Translations under genes and position numbers: made by a program
The notes under the pieces: model-generated
What the model saw: only the letters and a program-made list of their open reading frames with translations
What the model was told of the DNA's origin: nothing
The model's database searches: none
In this document: in pieces, positions 12,601 to 24,600 of the stretch
Layout: every line of letters begins with the position of its first letter
Position numbering within the stretch: position 1 is the stretch's first letter
Source: Corythucha ciliata
Taxonomy: Eukaryota; Arthropoda; Insecta; Hemiptera; Tingidae
DNA length: 64,000 nt
Assembly (NCBI GenBank): GCA_038030265.1
Contig: CM075939.1
Coordinates: forward strand, 23,045,253 to 23,109,252
Direction: 5' to 3'

Positions 12601-15600
12601 GTTATGCTGTGGGAGAAGCTGTCGTGCTCTGAAAAATAAATTGTCATTTTTGCCGTTGTGAGCACTCTTGTGCCACTCCACTGATTCCTTTCTTTTTATT
12701 TCTTAAAAATTACCTTAGCTCATTCGGACGCTACGTGCAGAATTTATATGGTGATGTTGAGGAGACTTGTGAGAAGGCTTTTTACTTTGGGAAAAAATAA
12801 CATCGGTCTCGTGTTGACTGGAAATTGGGCTCTGGGCTCGTCCTCCCTTCGCAAACATTTTCATTCCAATGAGATGGACCCAGGCCGTCGATTGATCATC
12901 TACTCTTGTTCCTTGGAATTTTTTAGACATTATCAAGCGCTTCGACGTAAGTGCACGGTGATTGGCAACTAACATAGCTGGTGTCGAACTGAGCCGGATC
13001 TAGGCATTTTTAAGTGGCAAACGAGGATTCATTTAGTTACCCCTATAGAATGTAACCTTTTGTGGATGTCAACAAACCACCCCCAACCATTCTTATTAAA
13101 CTGATAAGAACGAACATGGCGCCGTATGCGTCTACTCGTCTTTAAAGGTTCCTTACCCTCCACGTGCTCGGGAACGTTTGGTTGACTCCATCTTTTTTTT
13201 TTTTTTTTTTTTCATATCAGCTGTGGGGGCAGCTGGCTGTTGATCAGCTGTGCACTTCACACCTGCACTACACGCCGGACGTTTCGGTTTGTGCGTGGTT
13301 TGCTGTGTAGACATATCCGTGGGAACGCCCACATTGAACCGAGTGCGCACACATCATTGGCACACAGAAGCTCCTGGCCTACTTAATTTCAGGAATTCTA
13401 TAACACAAGTATAGTCAAATCGGATTTAATTTTTAAAAAAGTAATACCTACCGCACGTCGAGAGCACGGAAGAAAATATATTTTTCATTCCATTTTTCAA
13501 CTCTAACACAGTAGCTTAGCACAGTACAGTACAGCACAGCAGCAGCAGGCACATTCGGCTTATTGTTATCTCGGCCGAGATGTTTCAACGTTATCATGCG
13601 AGTCAGGCTTGGATCTTGATGAGTCATTTTTATTATTATCGTCGAAAAACGATTCTCCCGGGCTCTGATTCACGTTCGTATTTTCAGAGAAACAATAATG
13701 AGCAAGTTTCACTCGTCAGGAACTGTTTATCGCAATGTTTTCGGCGTATTTGTACATCTCGTACACAAATTGAGGAAAATCGCTAAATTGATCGCTTAAA
13801 ACAGAAATCACACTTGTCAAAACTAGAACACAAGCCGGCCCGGCGGGCTAAATTTTTGGCATTAAAGTCAAATGCGTTGTTCATCAGTGATGGGAGAGGA
13901 GGGTTATGCAGGATACTCCAGTAGTCCAGTCTTTCGCTCGGACAGGCTTTTTGCGTATTGTCGGCAATACGGCAAAATAACCCTTATGGACAATTTAGAG
14001 TGCATTTCTGGTTTCGCGATTCACGTAAATACACTTGCACCCCCCTCACTTCCTTTCTTAATTTACCAGGAATTTTCTCCATTTTTGTTGGCTCTGTGAA
14101 ATCGGTTAAATTTGGTACAACTACTCCATACCAATCAATAAATGATGTTAATTGCTAGCGTGACCGTAATGCCGGGCAATTTGCAGTTGTCTGAGCGCTA
14201 CTCACTGAGTTGCATTTTGGGCGTGCACAAAGGGCCTTGAGTCCGAGGAAGGCCAGAGGACTCTGAATCCGACAGAATCGACTGAAACCAAAGACAACGC
14301 AAAATAGGTACTGTCATTTTTTGTCACTTGATTGGGTTTGGGCGGAGACCGGCTGTATTTTTCATCAATTGAGCGTCGTTCGAGGGGCCAATACCGCACG
14401 AACCGCATGTAGCTCAAATCGCAGGCAACTTTGAGAAAGTGGCGCTAACAACGGAGGAAACCACGTTTCCCGAAATGGTCAATTTTCGACCCCTCTAGTC
14501 GTACGAAGCGTTTTCCTGATGGCCAAAAATTGTCCCGTAGACTCCTACCCCTCTCTAAACTACCTAGTCGTCTTCTATGCGGGGTTTGCTGTTTCTCTCG
14601 GAACTAACAGCCACGCGGAAGAAACCGTGAATAGCCGATTTGGTCGCTCATGAGGAGCCGCAAGAAATCGGTCAATATAAGCTAATAACGATGCCGAAAA
14701 AAAAACATTCTGGACAGAAGAGATTGGTAAGAGCCCATGCCTACGGCCTGGGGTCTGTGATGTGTTTAAAAGTAGTCCATATATACGTTTTGCTGTTGCC
14801 ATTCCTTCTGCCCTCGTGAATTCGCTTGTTTTGTTGATCAAACGGACCCTTAAGGGCACCCACTAATTATATCCTCACACATAGGCCCTGCTCTGAAGGT
14901 AGTCTCTGCTCAACTAACAATTCGACTTCTGAAGTACTTCGCGTAAGTCTAACGCGATATAAAGAGGTGCAGAGAGCTTCGGATAGACTTATAACAGAAA
15001 GACATGCCCGAGGTCTTTACAGAGACATCAGCTTCTATAAAAGGATCCGGCAGTGGGCTTTAAAAAGATTAAAAAGGAACTTAACTTTACTGGGGAAGCT
15101 CAACGGTATAGAATAATGGCGGGTGGACTTTCATAAGCAGATTCATTTTAGGTCACCAGAAGCTTGTATTTTGTATTACAAGCTTTACCGAAACTCGCTT
15201 GTGTACTAATAATTATTCAAAGAAAAAGTCAAAATTATGTGTTTCCCCCCATTGCCGAGTCATCGGCTTATTTCAGTTCTCTTAGTTCGGTTCTCATCCT
15301 ACCTCGACTAGATATTCTTTTTTTTAGTTGACGAACAAGGCATTCATCATCATTTTGTTCATTTCACTGACGAAACGGGTGAGAAATGGTTTCGAGTCAC
15401 TGCTCTTTGCTTTTCCACAGTAAACTCCTATCAGCAATGGAGCTTCGTATATACGCAATATTGAATAGTACCGGCCTAGACTAGAAAAAACTAGAAAGCC
15501 GCATCGATGTTTATATTCGGTGAAATAGTAGGGTCTTCGCTAAATTATAGCAAATTGATTTCAATCAATTGTCTTTTTGGTTGCAATTTGTGCTGGCATT

Positions 15601-18600
15601 ATGCCAGTACAGACTGTCCGTCTTTGCCAAATAGCTGATGAATGTTAATGTACCGAGGGATTCTGACTAACGTGAGAGGGCCTTTGGATTTTAAATATGC
15701 GTGTCGGCTCGAAAACGTTTATTTATGATGCATGGCGGCGGAAGCAAGTCGCCATTAGGCCAGCAAGAGCCTGAACAGACCGGTTCAGGCCGACATAAAT
15801 TATTTTTGTGACGTGCGTATTTAGGCGTTGTAGTGAGCGTTTTCACGATAGAAAATGAGAGAGCTGTGGTCCACACTCACAAACGAATTTTATTAGGCAC
15901 AGCGGAGCGCTTTCGGCTTACGCCACTCTCAATGCCAGCCTTGTTCCAAGGACGTCTTCCACGCTATAACTCCTCACTGTGGACCTCAACTCTCTCATTT
16001 TCTATTAGTTTTGTGAGGTTTCCACCTTCAAGAAACCAATTCCAAAGAGCCTGGCTCCTTGAAAAATATATTAAACCTGGATTTCGCTCTTCTAAAAATC
16101 AATTTAGGGGCTGTGGCTCTTCAATCTCCCAATCCCGCGATTTTGCCTCTTTCAGAAAACCAATTTTGCTGGTTTGGCTCGCTCAAAAAAAGAATTTCGG
16201 GGGTTTGACACCGTGTTTGGGACGGTGGAGGTGTGGAGTCCGACCCCAACACTCTTGGGTATGGCGTATGAGCCGACCATGGCTTAGGCGCCCTCGAAAT
16301 CGGCATGGCCTTGTACGGGCCCACTGATTAATAATAATAATTGACCCTCTAAGTAACCATTTCCCAGTTACGGTTCTTCAAAAGACGTTCCGTGGGGTTT
16401 CTGCTCTGTCACATTCTTTCAGCGTTCTCTCGGGAGGTGTTAGGGCGACGATTATGCTGTGGTGACCGATGGTGAGATCCAACCGACATCGGCCGCTTCG
16501 TGCTAGGCTGTCATTTGACTTTGTGATGTAATTTTGATGTTTTACAATATTTCCTGAGTCAATTTTACTTGGGGAGATTAAGGTGGTTTTGCCATTTGAC
16601 CAATAATTCAAATTCGAAGAGATAACGTTCAATGTTTTGGCCGAAGAGTTAAATTTTGGAGCAAAACAGCAACTAAACTAAATAGTACACTAAATTCGCG
16701 GAAAGATTTCGATTATTTGAGTCAAAATGTAAGATTCCAGAGCAAATTCTTTAGTTTCTTAGACATAAATCTTGTTTTTGGCGGGAAAGACCGTTTTTGC
16801 AGATCGTGGGCCAGAATTTCTTGTTAATTGCCTATAACAGGACCATTGATGGAAATGGTGAATGCATGGTGTGGAGAAGCATTTCGGTTGGTTGTGGTTG
16901 TCGCCCTCATTTTAGTATTAAACATCGCTCATTACTTGGTCTTAGAGGCTGGTAAACAAGCTGAGTTACTAACCATGCTCTGAAAACTGTCAATTTCAGA
17001 AATGGCAGGAGCATACGCGTTGAAATGCCAAGAATCTTCAGAAAGTTCAGCGGGGGGCCCGAAATCGGTCAGGCCGACACAGATCCCATTCATCCCACCC
17101 TTTTTGCTTATTGTTAGCGCAATCTGAGCAAACTCCATTACCCATTGCTTAGGGAAATGAACAGATTTAATAACCAAGAATAATGGTTATGTCAGTTGAA
17201 GAGAAGCTTCTATAGCGTATGCCATTGGTTACAGGGCGTGTAGGATGTAGATTTTCGACACGTTTCAGGAGATAAGTTCTGGGGGAAAGTATCCAACGTT
17301 TAGCTAGAAAATAATATTTCCGGGACACCTTCCTCCGAATACTTCCTGCTTCCCAGTGGGATAGCAAATTTCTGGAACCAAATTTTCATTTTTTGGACAG
17401 AAAAATAAACTTCTCCAGCAAATTTTTCCTTTAGTGTCCCCAAATTGGATCAATAGTAGGGAAAAGTGCTCTGGCGGTTGCAACACAAACAATCTCTGGC
17501 CGGCTCGCGTTCTGTGGCCGGTTTGGTTACAAAACGGTTTATCGCTGTTTAAGAGCAACTCTGTTATGACCGGCCCTTCACCTCTATGTATAGTCTAGAG
17601 CTTGGGATAATGGGCCAGAAATTAACGCAAATTACTCCATCATTATACTTTTTCTCCCAAACTGGTGACATTTTTAATTAGTTTCCAAGCATTTTCACTC
17701 CGTTTTTAACGGAGTTAAGAATTACGTCCAGCTCTTCTTTCATGTTACCGTCAAAAAAATTCGAACCCGAGCTGGCAACAAATTTTTCTAGGACCTCTGA
17801 AACGAAAAGAAAATAGTTTTCAGGGTGACGACCTTGTATCTGTAAACAATTCCTTCTGTCTCGATTATGTCCCAAAATAGAAAACTGATTTCTACATATT
17901 GGTAATCCTCGCTGTTGAACTGCAAATAATTTCGCATTCACCACACTCGAACTATATTTAAAATTTTAATCAATTATTTGAATCATTCGCAATTAGTGTA
18001 TTTTTATTAAAGAAAAAAGAACTATTAAATCTAGAATAATATCTTGAATACGCGTAATAAAATCAATCCGAGAAAAATCCCACAAGAATATTACATGAGA
18101 GGATGATAATTCGCTGGAGAAATGAAAATTGCATTATTGCTGCTGCTTTGTCGGACTGTTGCCCAGCTCATATTACTGGTAATTTTTTTCGTGAGTTATT
18201 CTACGCACGTTCTTCCAAATTTTGGACTTCTAATTTTGTCAGTGTCAAAATCCAATGGTAATAAGATTTTTTCGAAGCATTGAAGCGAGGGAAAGTACTG
18301 GAAGGAAACTGCCGCCTGGCAGTTGGACTTGTGTTATGCGGTTTCTTGCCTAACTTTCTATTCTTTTAGCGAGCGGATAACGTCCGTTTTTCGAGGTCCT
18401 TTTCAAACATTTTAAAATCCGTTCCGGTCGTAATTCTTCGACTAAGTATTTAATTTGGATCCCACATTCTGAGGATGTGAATGTTTAATCGAAAAATGTT
18501 GTGATTCACAAAAATAAAAACTACATGATTCCATTGTAAAACTATTCTGACGAATAACATCGAACTCTTATTGTCACAGAAAGTGACTATTTTTCGCTAG

Positions 18601-21600
18601 AAGCTTCAATATTTGTTCCGTCACTCCATAAAACATGTACAAGAAGGAGACAGGGACATGAACTTTTTTGATTAATGTTGAATGAGTTGTTCTTGTTTAA
18701 ATAGGACGGGATGGATGCTATTTTTTCCGTGATATTTAACGAAAGCCCGGAAGGTGTTCTTTTTAAACATTTATGTCCAAACTACTAAGTAATTAAAAGC
18801 CCACTTAACCTGAAGGACCCTTCTCCCATATTTTTAGGTCAGCATTAACATTGTCTACCTCACCCTTTCCACCATCTCCCTTTAGTTCAAAATAGTTTGT
18901 TCTGACTATAGTTCAAGTTTAGATTTTCTGTGGACAAAGGACCCTTCCCGTTCTCTTCACCGTCGCCGTATTGTAGTAGTCCCTTTCTGTTATCCTGTTT
19001 CGGGAAAGTCTTGGTCCTGCTGTTTCGATAAATTTTAACAAGCCTCACAAACTTATACCTAAGCACTGCCTGACTGTGTGATAAAGGCTCAAGTTTACGA
19101 GTTTCAGTTAATTCGCAGCGTGTGTATGCCCATCCTCTTCAAGTTTTCAGAGTGTAAAGCAATACACACCGGTGTGGTGGGTTGCAGTTTCCTGCGCTCT
19201 TCCAAAAACTTGTACTCCCCTCCCGTTCCATTATCATCTCACTCTCCTCTTTTCAACTTTCTTGAGACTCAATTTTACAAAGAAGTTACTTTAATGTAAT
19301 CTATAAGCATGGAACTATCTTTAGTCCAAGTGCGACGCCATTTGTTCTCATGTTGCCAGAATTTCAACCTGTTTTTAAGTTCGTTGTTCTGCCAAGGCTT
19401 GGCGTCGACGTCAGGGAAGTCTGTTCGTCCGCCAGCGTGAACACCGAAGCTGATGAAAAACTCTCTGTCGAAGGGCGCGAGAACGGTTCCGCTTTGCCCT
19501 TCGTCTAGGTGAGACGCCAAGGGGGCACCGTTTGGTTCTTCCGTTCCCATCAGGTCGTCATCCACAAAAAATCTAAAATTATTTTTGTTTATTATTATTA
19601 TTTCGATGTAATCAGTTTTCGTACTCGTTCGTGTTACTTCAGCCATTTCGGCGTCCATTCGAGTCGATAAACGTGAAAATCGTTGCCCCACGGAATGTTC
19701 TGAAAATTGACTTTCCGGAAAAATTTCTCTTTGTTGATGTTGATTCGATAGCCCTGTCTGAGAATGGATTGACCGATTTGTGGATCGGTCGTCCCGGGTT
19801 GAACGAGATTTTCATTTCCGAGAGCGTGACCCAAAAGTATTTGCCCCGAGTTAGATCCGTAGAAGACTTCGGACGGCTCGAGCCAAATTTCAGGAACGAT
19901 CCAGTCACCTTTGGGTAGTTTTGCTCGAACTTCCACCTGAGAGAATCAAACTTGAATTATTCAATTAAAGAAGGCTAATTTATCCTTGTTAACTACCTTG
20001 CCATAAGCAAAATTTAGTGATTGTCTCGAAGTAATTCTGCTTGATACGACTGGTGGCAATATTGACCACGAGTACGCACTTCGTTCGCATTGTTTTCTGT
20101 CGGAACTCGTACATCCAGGCAAACGGAGATGTCCGGTTGACACGAAAGATGCATTCGTCACCTGTAATGGTCACGTTTCTCACATAATAGACTTTCCGGT
20201 TTGTTTAACTCTCTGATGCCTCTTGAGCTGATTAAGGCCCGTTTTCACCAACGCCGATCAACAACTAATCACGATTACAATAGCATTTTGTATCATCATA
20301 AATATTATGGTAGCTAATGGCAACTAATGGCGATCAATTCTAAACTTTTTTGGTGAATTGGTGAAAACCAGGAAAACGGGTCTAAATAGTTAGACCATAG
20401 TTAGACGGAAGCATTCAACATGTGTGCTCTTACCTCGTCTAAAGGAAGCGGAGTGATTACCAAATTTCCATTCTCTACTTTAATTGTTTTATATTTTTTC
20501 GTGAATGAAACAAATTCTGCTTCCGGAGAGTCGGAAAATTTCACGACATAACTCCATTTATTTTCAAACGCCTTGTCCTCTATTTGAGGATAATTGAAAT
20601 CTTCCTCAAATATAATTTGGTTCGGACATACATTTTTCCCTGGAAAGAAAAAAGTTGAATCGGCAAATTGGGTGCACATGAGGCGTACAAAATGATTATA
20701 ATTACCAAACAATGTCGTGACACCAAGTTTACAGTTGGGGTCTTTAGGGACGGGAGTTATTTTTGGTGGTGACGGAGGTTTGGTCGTCGGTTGCCCTACA
20801 CCGGCGTCTGGGCTTTCAAGCTCTGTCACCGTGTAGGACTGATCGAGGAGTTGATAACCCAGTCCATCTTTGATTAAGTACAGCCAATAATATAGCGTAT
20901 CTCCGCTCTTTAAAGCTAACTCTCTAACAATAAGCTCTCGTTACGAGAATTGTTATAAATATTACTAACATTTAGGGAAACTCTTACTTGTTTTTATACG
21001 TCCAAAATCCGTTTCTTTTTTTCACTATGTCCCGGGCGATTTGCCCGGCTTCAAGACCGCCTTCAAACTCTTCGTTGACATTGATGTGAACAGCAAATAA
21101 AGTCACACCCTCTCGGTCAGGAATCGAGACTGTAAACCCTTTTGTGAACACATGGATTTCAGGGCTAGGGAATTCGAATTTGTCACCCGAAACGACCGAC
21201 ACCGTGTAAATGACAGTTAGGGCAGTTAAAAAATGATTAAATGTCCCCATTCTGCTCAGGAAGAAGTACGCTTTTCTACTGGTTTAGTAGTTTTCGCTCA
21301 AAGTGAGGATGTTGAAAGCCTTGGAATTCTCTGGAGGCATCCCCTTCCAAAATGGCTGACGTCATGTTCGATTTTTTTTTTCTATTCTCAGAGTTTAATT
21401 TTGTCTTTTCCTGGTTAAATCCTCGGTTCGCTCACCATCAGCACCGTCTTAACCCCCCACTTCCCCTTAAAAGACTGATATTTCCTTGTTTATACAATAA
21501 TTATTGCGAATTTCTCTCCATTAATCTGATTTGCATTTTTACGTATTAATCAGGCCACGGTACTCGGGGTAATGAAAAATGTGACCTTTTTCTCTAAGAC

Positions 21601-24600
21601 CCCCCGTTTCTCTTCACCCCCAGTTTCTAAAGTAATTATACCACAAAGTTCGACATTAAAGAAATAAAAACTGTTTCAATCAAGGAACCGACCGTGCTCT
21701 TCGTATACTTTATCCCATCAGTTCTTTGTCTTTCCTCTCTCACCGTTTCCTTTTACCCTGCTCAGATTTAATTATGAAGTGAGATTTTCCAATTAAAACG
21801 ACAACGTCTTTTTTTTTATCACCTGTTAGCCTACAAAACTCAATTTTTTCAAGATGGTTGTGGAGTTGGAAACAAAACGAGGGGGTATACAGGTCTTACG
21901 TATATGAGCGGCATGGAACTTTTTTTTCGTTAGAATTCACTTTTTTAATCATTTTATAACGGATAGAGGTTTGTCTTGACAGAGTTTCGGTGTAGCAAGA
22001 CGGCGAAAAAAATGCTGGTATAGTTTCGAGAGTCATTTACAGGCTCCCATATGATTGAACTGCAACAAGTTGTTCCCTCATGGAAGAAATAGCTTCACAA
22101 CGCACTCATTCAGTATTTTGCGGGAGTAAGACGCAACGATGTATAAAAGAACTGGATTGCTCATCACTGCTGATAAAGAATTGCAATCAGTTAAGTTCCC
22201 AAGTGGATGAGAGGGGTGGAGTTTCAAAATAAGTACCGTGTTGCCATAACTACACAAGGAGAGGGACAGGGTGATTGTTTATCAGGGGACGACCTGCCCC
22301 CTCCAGTCCGCTTTGAGCAATCCAGGTTTATATATCGTTGGTCGGACTGTTACAGTTATTCTGAGGGGGGAGGGGGTCAGCATATTGTCAATTTATTTAC
22401 GTTATTACGTTTCGTAGAGCTTAGTGACACAATCGCTAAGGCCATAAGGACAACTTAATTTGTTGTTATCTAAACAAAATAAATGAGGATACGACTGTTT
22501 TATACGTTTGTGGAATTAATAGGTATGGAATTGGGGGGAGGCGGATAGTCCCATTAACAAATTAAAGTCTCTTAGTAGAGAAAGAAAATGAATGCTATAT
22601 TTCCGTGGAATTTATTTGCTGGAAGTAGCCGCGCGCAGGCACTCGCACCATTTCACATTTCCAGTTCGTTCATAATGTTTGTGTATTAACGCGTATTAGA
22701 ACGTAGGTACCGTACAAGTACGTTTGCGAGGAAAGATAATTAAGAGGAAATCTAAAATCGTTGACGTATTTTGTTCAAGTCAGACAGACAGAGAGGGCTC
22801 AAAAGATTTTACTCAATTTATTGCTTAAAGTGTGTAACTGTGTAAGGCAGGGCCGGCCAACTTTTATTGGTCGTGGGTCATTACCAAGGTTGTAAGAGGC
22901 TAAGAGGGCGGGAGGCCTTACCCCCCTCGTCATGGATCGCCACACTGGTTTTGCTGCATTATGGCAAAACGTTTTCAAACGGTTTTCAGTTAACAAGGCC
23001 TTCAGGGCCGTGACGAGGGATTGATAATAATAATAATAAATAATAAATATTTATTCCCATGTTGAGCATACGTCATTCGGGGGAATCGTCACACTTCAGT
23101 CCATTTAATTTTTACAATTTAATAAAAAGAAAATTCCGCTAGGGTGTAAGGGCACATAGCACATAAACGCTCTTTCAACCGCCGTTTGAATATATTCAAC
23201 GGAAGATATTTAAGTTCCCGTGACAGTACGTTAAATATCTTCGTGGCCATGAAGGAGCAAATGTTTTCGAATAGGGCCGTCCGGTGTAAAGGGGTTCGGA
23301 AATCTTTCCTCCCTCGCGTACCATAGGAGTGAAAATCTTCATTTATGTTGAACCAGCCTGGATTTTCTTTCACGAGCACACAGATGCCGTAGACGTAGAG
23401 GGCTGGCAACGTCAGCAGTCCCAAATTGGGAAACAAGTCGCGACAAGTTGCACGCGGGGGCCTGCCGGCGATGAAACGAACTGCTCTTTTTTGAAGGACA
23501 AAAATCTCGTTTGCTGGACGGCTGTTTCCCCAGAATACGAGGCCATATCGAAGTACCGATTCAAAACATCCATGGTAGACTGCCAAGGCAGCCGCTTCTC
23601 CCAATACCTTTGAGCTTCGTTTCACGAGGAATGCGCGGGCGGAAAGCTTAGGCTTTACCTCGTTAACGTGCCCGTCCCACTTGAGATCGCAAGAGATCCG
23701 AATACCCAAGTACCTGACACTGCTTGCTGAATGGATGTTATCACAATTTACTCGGGCCATTGTGTCCAGATGTCTTCCACGGAACACCACCAGAGACGTC
23801 TTCGCTGAATTCATCACCAGCCCGTTTTTGCTAAACCGATTTGCCGTCTCCACGATTACGCTTGCCAGTTTCTCACATAAAAGCTTCTCGTTTGTCGCAG
23901 CACATACCTGGGAGGTGTCGTCAGCGTAAAGGGCAGTTTTTTGTACGGGTTTTTCTTCATCAAAGATGTCATTGCCATAGGCAAGGAACAGCAGCGGCCC
24001 CAATATTGATCCCTGTGGAACCCCAGTCGTCTTTAGACGTTCACTTGATAAGCACTTTGTTTGTAACCCATCAGATGTGGTGTAACTCACTTCAAATCTT
24101 TGACGTCTGTCGGACAAGTATGACTTGATCCAATCTAAAGCAGGGCCTCGAATACCTAATCCTTCGAGTTTCCGGCATAAAAGTTGATGGTCCAGCACAT
24201 CGAACGCCTTACTCAGGTCGTAGAAGACACCGGCGGAACTTAGCCCCTCGTCAAGGTCGCGGTAGACTCTGGTCAGGACCTTATACAGCGCTGTGACTGT
24301 TGAAAACTTCTTACGGAAGCCATGTTGAAGCGAGCTTATAAGGCCAAATTTTTCGAAGAAATTCGCCATCCTATCATGAATGGCTACCTCAAATATTTTT
24401 GCGAAGTTACTCTGCAGTGATATCGGTAGGTAGTTCCTTGGATCTGTTTTTTCACCGCTTCTGTACACGGATACTACTCGGGTAACTTTTAGTGACTCTG
24501 GGAAGATTCCATGGATGAAGGAGTAGTTGATCATATTTGCGAGTGGCTCCGCAACAACATCAACCTCTTGGCATAACAGGGATGAAGGTATCCCGTCGAT

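Noticed and set aside
12715..12975. Overlapping open frames on both strands
   Set aside because: Mutual shadows with no domain on either strand.
15833..16327. 164-codon open frame on the + strand
   Set aside because: It runs through a type-B repeat array and an inverted-repeat element; the peptide simply repeats the array wording.
23329..24128. + strand open frames across the LINE
   Set aside because: They are shadows of the reverse transcriptase on the minus strand.
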